Assembly (NCBI GenBank): GCA_963817615.1 | Contig: CAWFPH010000002.1 | Span: forward strand, 1,178,001 to 1,242,000 | Source: FEN-1219 sp963817615 | GTDB lineage: Bacteria; Pseudomonadota; Gammaproteobacteria; Steroidobacterales; Rariloculaceae | Direction: 5' to 3' | DNA length: 64,000 bases | Notes under the pieces: generated by a model | The model's input: only the letters and a program-made list of their open reading frames with translations | Databases searched by the model: none | Told to the model about the DNA's origin: nothing | Shown: positions 17,348 through 25,662 of the stretch, in pieces | Layout of the letters: each line of letters starts with the position of its first letter | Position numbering within the stretch: the first letter of the stretch is position 1 | Position numbers and translations under genes: made by a program

Positions 17348-18391
17348 ATGAGCGTGACGAGCCCGCCGAGCCGGTCGGATCATGAGCCGGCCGCGCTGCC
17401 GGACAGACCTGACCCTCGTCTCGTGACGGCCGTCGTAATCCCCTGCCGAAACGAAGCGGCCAGTATCGAAAAGGTGGTCCGCGACTTCAGTCTGGCGCTG
17501 CCCGGCGCAACGGTCTTCGTATATGACAATAATTCGTCCGACGGCTCGGCCGAAATTGCCGCCGAAGCGGGTGCAGTCGTCCGCCACGAAAGTCTTCCCG
17601 GAAAAGGTAACGTGGTGCGGCGCATGTTCTCGGACGTCGAGGCCGATGTCTACGTCTTGGCGGACGGTGACGACACGTATGACCATGCGCGCGCCGGGGA
17701 GTTGGTTCGGTGTCTCATGCACGGCGGTTTCGACATGGTCGTGGGTGCGCGCATAGCTGAAGACGACGGGTCAGCGTACCGTCCGGGGCATCGGTTCGGG
17801 AACTACGTGCTCACGAAGTTAGTCCGCATGATCTTCGGTGACCGAATCACGGACATGCTGTCGGGCTATCGCGTGTTCTCGCGAAGGTTCGTCAAGTCTT
17901 TCCCGGCGCTGACGACGGGCTTCGAGATCGAAACGGAGCTCACTATCCATGCGCTCGAGCTTCGTATGCCGATTGCGGAAATTCCCACCCGGTACCGTGA
18001 TCGCCACCCGGAATCGGCGAGTAAGCTCCGTACGTTACGCGACGGTTGGAGAATCCTTCGCACCATTCTGCTGCTCGTGAAGGAAGAGCGCCCGCTGCAC
18101 TTCTTCACCGCACTGTTCGCGCTTCTCGGGGTTGCATCCGTGGTGGTGGCGTGGCCGCTCCTGGTCACCTACCTCGACACCGGTCTCGTCCCGCGATTGC
18201 CGACAGCAGTGCTTGCGACCGGTCTGATGCTGTTGGCGTTTCTGAGCCTGACGTGCGGCGCGATTCTCGACACGGTGACACGCGGTCGTCGGGAGCTGAA
18301 ACGCCTGCATTACCTTGCCGTCCCCGGGCCGGCTGCACGAGGCGCACGCGGTGCCGCAGCGCAGAGCGTCGGTACTCGGGACACGCTCTGA
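17348..18391 (+). CDS. Family 2 glycosyltransferase, polyprenyl-phosphate type (DPM1/ArnC/GtrB-like)
   Basis: A 347-residue membrane-associated glycosyltransferase. The GT-A domain begins LVTAVVIPCRNEAASIEKVV and includes VYDNNSSDGS, the DxD-containing VLADGDDTYD, and DMLSGYRVFSRRFVKSFP followed by GFEIETELTIHALEL, typical of polyprenyl-phosphate sugar transferases. Two membrane segments follow at about residues 258-282 and 290-312. Such enzymes load a hexose onto undecaprenyl phosphate on the cytoplasmic face. It is divergent from pilB and is followed five bases later by a methyltransferase. Its placement inside the pilus block suggests pilin or surface glycan modification, which is inference; acceptor and sugar are unknown. 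Confidence 0.85.
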   Translation: MSVTSPPSRSDHEPAALPDRPDPRLVTAVVIPCRNEAASIEKVVRDFSLALPGATVFVYDNNSSDGSAEIAAEAGAVVRHESLPGKGNVVRRMFSDVEADVYVLADGDDTYDHARAGELVRCLMHGGFDMVVGARIAEDDGSAYRPGHRFGNYVLTKLVRMIFGDRITDMLSGYRVFSRRFVKSFPALTTGFEIETELTIHALELRMPIAEIPTRYRDRHPESASKLRTLRDGWRILRTILLLVKEERPLHFFTALFALLGVASVVVAWPLLVTYLDTGLVPRLPTAVLATGLMLLAFLSLTCGAILDTVTRGRRELKRLHYLAVPGPAARGARGAAAQSVGTRDTL

Positions 18392-18395
18392 GCCA

Positions 18396-19091
18396 ATGAC
18401 CATGGACAAGGCGGACGGCTACGGCGGCGTCGAGAATCTCGAGGCCATGACGCATGCGAAGAACTATAACGACTTCCTGATCGGTCTCATCGATCGCTAT
18501 GCGACGGGTTTCAAAGTCCTGGATTTCGGCGCCGGCGCCGGAACGTTTGCCGTGCCGGCGGCAAGTCTCGGCCGAGAGGTCGTATGCGTAGAGCCCGACG
18601 TGGACTTGCGCGCCAGGCTGCGAGACCTCGGCGTTCGTGTTCACCAAGACCTCAGCTCCGTTCCTGAGGGTTCATTCGATTCGGCCTATTCTTTCAACGT
18701 GCTCGAGCACATCGAGGACGACCAGACAGCGCTGTACGACCTCGGCGCGCGCATCAAGCCCGGCGGGTCGTTGGTGCTCTACGTGCCCGCTTTCCAGGTG
18801 CTCTATAGTGCGATGGACCGGCGCGTCGGACACTTCCGGCGGTACAGAAAGACGCGCTTGCAACGTCAGCTCATAGCGGCGGGCTTTGCGATCGAGCTTG
18901 GCCGCTATGTCGACAGCCTCGGTTTCCTAGTGACGCTGATGTACAAGGTCATAGGGAACCGTTCCGGCGTCGTCAGCGCGCGCAGCGTCGCAGCTTACGA
19001 TCGTTTCGTCTTTCCCTTGAGCCGCGTGATCGACGGCGTGTGCGGAAGGTTCTTCGGCAAGAACGTGCTGGTCGTGGCGCGTAAAACCTAG
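18396..19091 (+). CDS. Class I SAM-dependent methyltransferase
   Basis: A 231-residue methyltransferase. Motif I is VLDFGAGAGTFAVPA, the acidic end of beta-2 is VVCVEPDVD, and motif IV is SAYSFNVLEHIEDD. The stretch GSLVLYVPAFQVLYSAMDRRVGHFRRY is typical of the methyltransferases that accompany GT2 polyprenyl glycosyltransferases. I use the ATG at 18396, just after the GT2 stop; ATG at 18402 is possible. The two genes form a pair and probably act on the same glycan or lipid-linked sugar. Substrate unknown. Confidence 0.82.
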   Translation: MTMDKADGYGGVENLEAMTHAKNYNDFLIGLIDRYATGFKVLDFGAGAGTFAVPAASLGREVVCVEPDVDLRARLRDLGVRVHQDLSSVPEGSFDSAYSFNVLEHIEDDQTALYDLGARIKPGGSLVLYVPAFQVLYSAMDRRVGHFRRYRKTRLQRQLIAAGFAIELGRYVDSLGFLVTLMYKVIGNRSGVVSARSVAAYDRFVFPLSRVIDGVCGRFFGKNVLVVARKT

Positions 19092-19123
19092 GCGAACGCG
19101 CCCTTGCCGCCGAGATCGCCCCG

Positions 19124-19615
19124 TTAGCGGCAAGTCTGCGGGAGGTATCGCGTCTCGATCGTCGTGGGTATTTGCACGGTTTGCGCCGTGCCGCCCGCGA
19201 AGCCAAGCGGCTGCAAGCCGCGCTCGGGGATCTTGTTGCCGCAAAGCCAAACGATCTCGAGGTCCGCTGTCTCGTAAGGGGTCAAGGACAAGACGCGGCC
19301 CGCAATCGCGCCATCGGCGCCGCGGCCGAAACGGATGTCGATACGACCGTTGACGACGGCGACAGAAGCGAGGAAACGTCCGTCGGACTTCTCGTCCGGT
19401 CCTGCAATGCTCGTCAGAGGCTGACCGTCCGACCTGAAAGTCGCGACGACGCGGACCTGGGCGTCTGTCGCCAGCATCAGGCCTGCCGCTACCTGGCCTC
19501 GGACGGTGTAAGTTCGATAAGCAGACACGGCCAGGGCCGCGACTAAGATCGCTAGCGCGATCGCTGCGGCAAGCTCGAGCAGCGTGAAGCCGTTCGATCG
19601 ATGCGCGGAGGACAT
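19124..19615 (-). CDS. Second type IV pilin-like protein, paralogue of PilA
   Basis: A 163-residue prepilin with leader MSSAHRSNG cut before FTLLELAAAIAL, keeping the Glu at +5 required for assembly. It aligns along its length with the adjacent PilA. The helix continues YRTYTVRGQVAAGLMLA (YQDYTIRAQVSEGMNLA in PilA), there is a central LTPYE block, and a C-terminal disulfide pair lies in VWLCGNK ... YLPQTCR (AWKCGD ... YLPSACR in PilA). It is about as long as PilA, so it reads as a diverged duplicate or accessory pilin rather than a large minor pilin. It lies behind the pilA terminator, so expression would depend on read-through or its own promoter. Confidence 0.85.
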   Translation of the reverse strand: MSSAHRSNGFTLLELAAAIALAILVAALAVSAYRTYTVRGQVAAGLMLATDAQVRVVATFRSDGQPLTSIAGPDEKSDGRFLASVAVVNGRIDIRFGRGADGAIAGRVLSLTPYETADLEIVWLCGNKIPERGLQPLGFAGGTAQTVQIPTTIETRYLPQTCR

Positions 19616-19643
19616 GGGCGACGTTGCCGGGGCCCTAAAGCAA

Positions 19644-19669
19644 AGGCCCCTCACTTCCGTGAGGGGCCT
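19644..19669 (-). terminator. Rho-independent terminator after pilA
   Basis: A perfect 11-bp stem (AGGCCCCTCAC paired with GTGAGGGGCCT) with a 4-base loop. On the minus strand it is followed by a T-rich tail, TTTGCTTTA. It lies 45 bases past the pilA stop and just before the second pilin gene, so it would normally separate their transcripts. Confidence 0.88.
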
Positions 19670-19714
19670 CGACACGATCAGCCGGAAATCGGACCGGCTT
19701 GCCGATCGCAGATA

Positions 19715-20215
19715 CTACTGACGGCAGGCGGAGGGAAGATACTTCTGCAGGCCGCCCGTGACGAGAGACCCACCCGTCGAAGTGCCGCCCATCGCGGTCG
19801 GCGCTCCGGCCGGAACCTGCGCATCGCCGCACTTCCACGCGACCGAGTTATCGGGCGTCAGATACGGAACGATGTCGAGCGTCTTGCCGGTGATCTGGGC
19901 GTTGACCTCGGGCGTGCCGTACGTAACGGTGATCACACCGTTCGTCACCTCAACCGACGACACATACTTGCCGTTGGTGTCGGTCGCGGTCGCCGACATG
20001 CCGGCTGCCGTGCGGTTGGCGGGCGCGACGCCGCGGTTCAGATAGGTCTCAGCGATCGCAGCCTTCGCGGCCGCCGCCAGATTCATACCCTCCGACACCT
20101 GAGCGCGGATCGTGTAGTCCTGATAGGCAGGAATCGCGATCGCGGCCAGGATGCCGATGATGGCCACCACGATCATCAACTCGATGAGGGTGAAGCCCTG
20201 TTGCACTTTCTTCAT
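19715..20215 (-). CDS. pilA: Major type IV pilin PilA
   Basis: A 166-residue type IVa pilin. The short leader MKKVQQG is cleaved before FTLIELMIVVAIIGILAAIA, with Glu at +5. The conserved N-terminal helix is followed by a variable globular part and a C-terminal disulfide region (Cys in VAWKCGD and in YLPSACRQ). A strong AAGGAG precedes the ATG. The gene has a consensus sigma-54 promoter 75 bases upstream and a strong terminator downstream, and the sigma-54 activator PilR is encoded next to it, so the regulatory circuit is local. PilD processing and PilB/PilC assembly are encoded in the same block. Confidence 0.97.
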   Translation of the reverse strand: MKKVQQGFTLIELMIVVAIIGILAAIAIPAYQDYTIRAQVSEGMNLAAAAKAAIAETYLNRGVAPANRTAAGMSATATDTNGKYVSSVEVTNGVITVTYGTPEVNAQITGKTLDIVPYLTPDNSVAWKCGDAQVPAGAPTAMGGTSTGGSLVTGGLQKYLPSACRQ

Positions 20216-20289
20216 TGACGAAGCTCCTTCTAAGCGGTTTCCAAAGTCGATCAGCGCATGCGACGCGCGGTGCGTCTGGCGAGGGCCAT

Positions 20290-20305
20290 TGCAAGCGCTG
20301 TGCCA
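20290..20305 (-). promoter_or_regulatory. Sigma-54 (RpoN) promoter of pilA
   Basis: Read on the minus strand, TGGCAC-N5-TTGCA with the GG and GC dinucleotides exactly ten bases apart, a full -24/-12 consensus. The predicted start is near 20278, giving a leader of about 60 bases. Upstream on the same strand, CTGTC elements (plus-strand 20413-20417 and 20470-20474) are candidate PilR sites. Confidence 0.92.
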
Positions 20306-20485
20306 GATACCTGGCCGCTATGTAAAAAGTCGAGGCCTGTCGCCGTACCTCGGGCGTGATCGGCCTCGCACCACGGCCCGTTTCGACATATTGCGCGGCC
20401 GGCGACCGCCCGGACAGACCAATTAGGGGCAGAAACTGACGTAATTTGTCATGGCATTCGGCGACGGGCGACAGTCCTTTCGGCG

Positions 20486-21820
20486 TCACTCGATGCCGAG
20501 CTTTTTGATCCGATACCGGAGTGCGCGGAACGTGATACCTAAACGCTTTGCGGCAGCCGTTTTGTTGTAGCGGGTTTGCTCCAACGCTTTCACGATTGCG
20601 TCCCGCTCTATTTCTTCGAGATGCGTGCCGAGGGGTGCATCCGTGGCAACGTCGTGGAGGACCGCAGTCGCTTGCGTGTCCGACGGTAGCTGCAGGTCGC
20701 CAACGTCGATCTCGTTGCCGGCGCATAGCGTGAGCGCCCGCTCGAGGACGTTTTCGAGCTCGCGCACATTGCCTGGAAATCGGTAGCTCAAGAGTGCGGC
20801 TTGCGCGGCACGCGTCAGATGGGGAGTGGGAACCGCCTGATTGTCGGCGAGACGGCTGAGCGTGTGGTGCGCCAACAGCAATACGTCCTCGCCCCGTTCC
20901 CGGAGCGGCGGCACGCGCAACCCGATTACGTTGATTCGATAGAACAGGTCTTCACGGAAACTGCCTTCTGCGACGAGGTCGGCGAGCTCCTTGTGCGTAG
21001 CGCTCAGGATTCGTACATCGACTGCTACCTCGAGTGCTTGACCGACGGGTCGAATCGTCTTCTCTTGGATGACTCGCAGCAGCTTCACCTGCATGTGCAG
21101 CGGCAGATCGGCGACCTCGTCCAGGAACAATGTGCCGCCCTCGGCGGTTTGAACGAGCCCCATCTTGTCGCTGACCGCGCCCGTGAAGCTGCCCTTCTTG
21201 TGTCCGAAGAACTCGCTTTCCATGAGCTCCGTCGGTATCGCGCCGCAGTTGATCGCAACGAAGGGGCCTTCGTGCCGCGGTCCGCTTTCGTGGATCATCC
21301 GTGCGACGAGCTCCTTTCCCGTCCCGGACTCGCCGGAGATGTGAACGGGCGCTTGGCTGCGAGCAACCTTACCGACGAGCGCGCGAACGCGGTCGATGGC
21401 CGACGATCGGCCGACGAGCGCGTCGGTCGCGGTTCCCTTCGGAGGTAATCCGCCTCCCCTGAGCTTCAGCGCGGCCGTCACCAGCTTGCGTAGATCGTTC
21501 AAGTCGAGCGGCTTCGAAACGAAGTCGAATGCGCCGAGCTTTAGCGCGCGGACGGCGGCCTCGACGCTGCCGTGCGCGGTGATCACTGCGACGGGCGTGC
21601 CCGGCACTTCGCGCTGTATCCACTCGACCAAGTCGAGCCCGTCGCCGTCCGGCAAGCGCATGTCCGTCAAGCACAGATCGTACGAATCCTTGCTCAAGGC
21701 TTCGCGGGCGCTCGCTAGATTCGCGCACGACCGCGTCGTGATGTCCATGCGTTCGAGCGTGATCCCGAGCAGCTCGCAGATGTGCGGTTCGTCGTCGACG
21801 ATCAGCGCGATGGGTCTCAT
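20486..21820 (-). CDS. pilR: Sigma-54-dependent response regulator PilR
   Basis: NtrC-family activator of pilA transcription, 444 residues. The receiver domain has D53 in CLTDMRLPDGD. The AAA+ domain carries Walker A GESGTGKELVARMI, the sigma-54-contact loop as GSFTGA (GAFTGA variant) and Walker B TLFLDEVADLP. A C-terminal Fis-type helix-turn-helix ends RYNKTAAAKRLGITFRALRYRIKKLG. Its ATG overlaps the pilS stop (ATGA). The intergenic region after it carries the pilA sigma-54 promoter, so PilR very likely acts there. Confidence 0.96.
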   Translation of the reverse strand: MRPIALIVDDEPHICELLGITLERMDITTRSCANLASAREALSKDSYDLCLTDMRLPDGDGLDLVEWIQREVPGTPVAVITAHGSVEAAVRALKLGAFDFVSKPLDLNDLRKLVTAALKLRGGGLPPKGTATDALVGRSSAIDRVRALVGKVARSQAPVHISGESGTGKELVARMIHESGPRHEGPFVAINCGAIPTELMESEFFGHKKGSFTGAVSDKMGLVQTAEGGTLFLDEVADLPLHMQVKLLRVIQEKTIRPVGQALEVAVDVRILSATHKELADLVAEGSFREDLFYRINVIGLRVPPLRERGEDVLLLAHHTLSRLADNQAVPTPHLTRAAQAALLSYRFPGNVRELENVLERALTLCAGNEIDVGDLQLPSDTQATAVLHDVATDAPLGTHLEEIERDAIVKALEQTRYNKTAAAKRLGITFRALRYRIKKLGIE

Positions 21821-23478
21821 AGCGTCACTTCGTTCTGTTGCCAGCGGTGCGGATCGGCGAATACGAGCCTGAAGAGGCTGCCGCCACCCGGCCGCGGGTG
21901 ATAGCGCAGGGTCGCTCCGTTGCGTTCGGCCAGCTCGCGGGAGATGTAGAGCCCGAGGCCCGTGCCGCCCGGCTGTCCGGTGGAAAACGGCTCGAAGATC
22001 GCTTCAACCTTGTCCGGCTCGATCCCAGGGCCGCGATCGCCGATATCGAGATAAGGTCGACTCGACGTGTCGAGGATTCCGCAGCGCAAGTCGACGGCGA
22101 TGGCGCCTGCGGTTGCGCTCGCGTACTTGACGGCGTTGTCGCAGAGATTCCAGACGATCTGATGTAAATGAGTCGGATCCATTTCGACCTCGAGGTCTGG
22201 CGTGCCGTCGGCAACCGTCACGGCGCCTTCGTACAGCTCGAGCGTTTGGACGAACTCACGCGCGAAATCCTCGAGCCACGGCTTCAGCTGCAGTCGCTCG
22301 GGCCGTGCCTTGTCGCGGCGCGACAGCGCGAGCACGCTCTCGACAATCTGGCTGACCCGACGTGCGTTGAGCCGAATGATATCCGTTAGCCGATGCTCCT
22401 CCGTACCCATTCCAGGCGATTCAGCCAACAGCTGGCCGGCGTGGCTCATCGCCCCGATGGGGTTGCGGATCTCATGCGCGATGCTCGCGCTCAATCGGCC
22501 GAGGGCGGCGAGCTTCGCCTGCTGAACTCGCTCGACGATCAACGTGGTGTCCTCGAGGAAGATCACGACCCCCCCGTTGCGACTTTGGGCCAGCGGCGCG
22601 AAATGAGGTTGGATGCTCGTCGTGCCGTCGGCGGAAGCAATCGCGGCCGGCTTCTCCGCGCCGTGGCTGCGCCACCGTTCGAGCTGGGCGGTGAGCGTCG
22701 GCGAAATCACGGCCAAGTGCTCGTCAGTGGCGCGCGTTGCCCCGAGATGCTTGACCGCCGAGCCGTTGATCAGGCGAACTCGGTCGTCGCCGTCGACCAC
22801 CACGATGCTCTCGCGTAAGTGCTGAATGATGTATTCGTTGAGCTCGACGAGGTTGCGAAGGTCGATACTGCGCTGTTCGACGAGGGCCTCCGTCTCGACG
22901 ATGCGATTTCGCAGGAGTTGCACCACTGCGGTAATCACGAACACCACTGCGCCCAGGATCCCTACCGGCGCGTATTGAGCGCTCGTGGTCAATCCTTCGA
23001 AGTGCGCGAAGGTCTGTTCCAACAGCATCGCGAGCGTCGTGAGCGCCGCAAGCAGCAACGCCCGTTCGGTTGCCAGCAACAAAGCAAGCGACCCGATCGA
23101 AACGACGAACAAGCCGCCGACCCCGCTCGAGATGCCGCCGCTCGCATGAATCAGCAGCGTGATCGCTACGAGATCGCCTCCGAACTGGAAGTAAGTCTGC
23201 ACCGTCGTGCTCGGCTGGCGGCGGTGCAGCAAGACGAGCTCGATACAACCGATCCCGAGCATCCCGAGCAGCGCGCCCCAAGCGAGCGATGGATCGCTCT
23301 CGCCGACGATGCGCGGGCTATCTACGAGGTAGTAGATCGTCAACAGCAGCGTGCCGACGGTCAGCCGGAAGAGATTCAGCAAGATCAGCACGCGCCACGC
23401 GAAGTCGCTCGTGTCGGCGACCACCGTGTCGGGGCCGGCCATTTGCGGTCGTTCGACCTCGAGCGCTTCGGCGGACAT
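21817..23478 (-). CDS. pilS: Sensor histidine kinase PilS
   Basis: Membrane kinase partner of PilR, 553 residues. About six membrane segments occupy residues 30-200, as in PilS proteins that sense pilin in the inner membrane. A PAS-like linker follows (LNEYIIQHLRESIVVVDGDD). The H-box is SASIAHEIRNPIGAMSHAGQ, the N-box NLCDNAVKYA, and the G-boxes DRGPGIEPDK and GTGLGLYIS. I use the ATG at 23478; the frame continues upstream only as antisense of the sucC region. It is divergent from sucC with 148 bases between. Confidence 0.94.
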   Translation of the reverse strand: MSAEALEVERPQMAGPDTVVADTSDFAWRVLILLNLFRLTVGTLLLTIYYLVDSPRIVGESDPSLAWGALLGMLGIGCIELVLLHRRQPSTTVQTYFQFGGDLVAITLLIHASGGISSGVGGLFVVSIGSLALLLATERALLLAALTTLAMLLEQTFAHFEGLTTSAQYAPVGILGAVVFVITAVVQLLRNRIVETEALVEQRSIDLRNLVELNEYIIQHLRESIVVVDGDDRVRLINGSAVKHLGATRATDEHLAVISPTLTAQLERWRSHGAEKPAAIASADGTTSIQPHFAPLAQSRNGGVVIFLEDTTLIVERVQQAKLAALGRLSASIAHEIRNPIGAMSHAGQLLAESPGMGTEEHRLTDIIRLNARRVSQIVESVLALSRRDKARPERLQLKPWLEDFAREFVQTLELYEGAVTVADGTPDLEVEMDPTHLHQIVWNLCDNAVKYASATAGAIAVDLRCGILDTSSRPYLDIGDRGPGIEPDKVEAIFEPFSTGQPGGTGLGLYISRELAERNGATLRYHPRPGGGSLFRLVFADPHRWQQNEVTL

Positions 23479-23626
23479 CGCGCGGATTCTAACCGATCCG
23501 CTCCGGTGTCCCGGGACGCATCTCACAGCACGTGGCAAGGGTGCAAGGCCGGTGCGCGCCTTTACGAACCTCGACGCTTTCGGGGACAATACGCCGCCCT
23601 CCGCTCGGTTCCACAACGACGCTCCT

Positions 23627-24796
23627 ATGAATCTCCACGAGTACCAATCGAAGGCGCTATTCGCCGAATACGGCATTCCGGTCCCGCAGGGCCGGGTTGC
23701 AACTACACCCGCCGAGGCGAAGGCCGCGGCCGAGAAGCTCGGAGGCGGCCTGTGGGTCGTCAAGGCACAAGTGCACGCGGGCGGGCGCGGCAAGGCCGGC
23801 GGCGTGAAGCTCGCACGCTCGGTCGCCGAGGTCGAGCAGCACGCGAAAGCCCTGCTCGGCACCCGGCTCGTGACACATCAGAGCGGCGCGGAGGGCCTGC
23901 CGGTCGACTACGTGTACGTGGAGTGCGGCTCGGCTATCGATCGCGAGCTGTACCTGAGCCTCGTCGTCGATCGAAGCGCCGAGCGGATCGCCGTGATGGC
24001 GTCCGCGGCGGGCGGCATGGACATCGAGGAGGTCGCTCACAGCACGCCGGAGAAGATCCTCACGCTGACGCTGCATCCGGCCGCCGGTCTCGAGGACTAT
24101 CAAGCGCGCAAGCTCGGGTTCGGGCTCGGCCTCACGACTGCGCAGCAGACGGAATTCCGCGACATTCTCCGCAAGCTGGCAAAGCTGTTCCGTGAGTGCG
24201 ATGCGAGCCTCGTCGAGATCAACCCGTTGATCGTCACCCGGGACGGTCACGTCGTCGCGCTCGACGCGAAGATCAACGTCGAGGACAACGCGCTGTTCCG
24301 GCAGAAGCGGCTCGCAGCGATGCGCGACGCGGCCCAAGAGGACGAGCGCGAGCGGCGCGCCCACGAGCACGATCTCAACTACGTATCGCTCGACGGCAAC
24401 ATCGCTTGCATGGTGAACGGCGCCGGTCTCGCCATGGCCACCATGGATCTCATCAAGCTGCATGGGGGTGAGCCCGCGAACTTTCTCGACGTCGGAGGCG
24501 GGGCAACCGCCGAGCGCGTGACCGAGGCCTTCAAGATCATCCTCACGAACAAGAACGTCCGTGCGATTCTCGTGAATATCTTCGGCGGCATCGTGCGCTG
24601 CGATTTGATCGCCGAAGGCGTGATCACCGCCGTGAAGCAGGTCCATGTCGGCGTGCCGGTGGTGGTACGGCTCGAAGGCACGAACGTCGAAAAGGGACGT
24701 GAATTGCTGGCGAAGAGCGGGCTCAAGATCGTCGCGGCGACCGGTCTCACCGATGCGGCCTCGAAGGTGGTCAAGCTCGCGGGAGCGGCGGCATGA
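23627..24796 (+). CDS. sucC: Succinyl-CoA synthetase (ADP-forming) beta subunit SucC
   Basis: TCA-cycle enzyme subunit that binds nucleotide and forms the succinate site, 389 residues, equal to the E. coli length. It begins MNLHEYQSKALFAEYGIPVP, with the ATP-grasp segment VVKAQVHAGGRGKAGGVKLA, ECDASLVEINPLIVT and the C-terminal ligase domain containing NIFGGIVRCDLIAEGV. Frames open further upstream are not supported. The stop overlaps the sucD ATG by four bases. Adjacency to pilS is also seen in Xanthomonas. Confidence 0.97.
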   Translation: MNLHEYQSKALFAEYGIPVPQGRVATTPAEAKAAAEKLGGGLWVVKAQVHAGGRGKAGGVKLARSVAEVEQHAKALLGTRLVTHQSGAEGLPVDYVYVECGSAIDRELYLSLVVDRSAERIAVMASAAGGMDIEEVAHSTPEKILTLTLHPAAGLEDYQARKLGFGLGLTTAQQTEFRDILRKLAKLFRECDASLVEINPLIVTRDGHVVALDAKINVEDNALFRQKRLAAMRDAAQEDERERRAHEHDLNYVSLDGNIACMVNGAGLAMATMDLIKLHGGEPANFLDVGGGATAERVTEAFKIILTNKNVRAILVNIFGGIVRCDLIAEGVITAVKQVHVGVPVVVRLEGTNVEKGRELLAKSGLKIVAATGLTDAASKVVKLAGAAA

Positions 24797-25662
24797 GCAT
24801 CCTGATCGACAAGAGCACCCGGGTGATTTGCCAAGGGCTGACCGGCAAGCAGGGCACTTTCCACACTCAGCAGTGCCTCGACTACGGCACGCAGGTCGTG
24901 GCCGGTGTGACTCCGGGCCGCGGCGGCGAGCGACATCTCGGGTTGCCGGTGTTCGACACGATGGCCGAGGCCCAGCGCGAGACGGGCGCGACCGTCAGCA
25001 TGATCTACGTGCCCGCGCCTTTCGCGGCCGATGCGATTCTGGAGGCGGCCGACGCCGGGATCCAGCTCGTGGTCTGCATCACCGAGGGCGTGCCGGTGCT
25101 CGACATGGTGAAGGTCAAGGCCGTGCTCCGCGACTACGCGTGCCGGCTGATCGGGCCGAACTGTCCGGGCATCATCACGCCCGGGCAATGCAAGATCGGC
25201 ATCATGCCCGGACAGATCCATAAGCCCGGCTCGATCGGCATAGTGTCGCGCTCGGGCACGCTCACATACGAAGCCGTCAACCAGACCACGTTGCGCGGGC
25301 TCGGCCAGAGCACCTGTGTCGGAATCGGTGGCGATCCGGTCCGCGGCATGAACTTCATCGATTGTCTGGAGCTGTTCGAGCGCGACCCCGCCACCCGAGG
25401 CATCATCATGGTCGGCGAGATCGGCGGTGCAGACGAAGAGGCTGCGGCGGCCTACATCGAGAAGCACGTCACGAAGCCGGTCGTGGGTTATATCGCGGGC
25501 GTCACCGCGCCGCCCGGCAAGCGAATGGGCCACGCCGGAGCGATCATCTCCGGCGGCAAGGGCACCGCGGTCGAGAAGTTCGCGGCGCTCGAGCGCGCAG
25601 GAGTCCGCACGGTGCACTCGCTTGCGGATCTCGGTGACGCGATGGCCAAGGCGCTGGAGTGA
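24793..25662 (+). CDS. sucD: Succinyl-CoA synthetase alpha subunit SucD
   Basis: CoA-binding and phosphohistidine subunit, 289 residues, forming an (alpha-beta)2 complex with SucC. It has the CoA-binding CQGLTGKQGTFHTQQ motif, the GPNCPGIITPGQCKIGIMPG block, GEIGGADEEAAA, and the active-site histidine in GHAGAIISGGKGTA. It is coupled to sucC (ATGA) and to nadE (GTGA overlap at 25659), so all three probably form one transcript. Confidence 0.97.
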   Translation: MSILIDKSTRVICQGLTGKQGTFHTQQCLDYGTQVVAGVTPGRGGERHLGLPVFDTMAEAQRETGATVSMIYVPAPFAADAILEAADAGIQLVVCITEGVPVLDMVKVKAVLRDYACRLIGPNCPGIITPGQCKIGIMPGQIHKPGSIGIVSRSGTLTYEAVNQTTLRGLGQSTCVGIGGDPVRGMNFIDCLELFERDPATRGIIMVGEIGGADEEAAAAYIEKHVTKPVVGYIAGVTAPPGKRMGHAGAIISGGKGTAVEKFAALERAGVRTVHSLADLGDAMAKALE

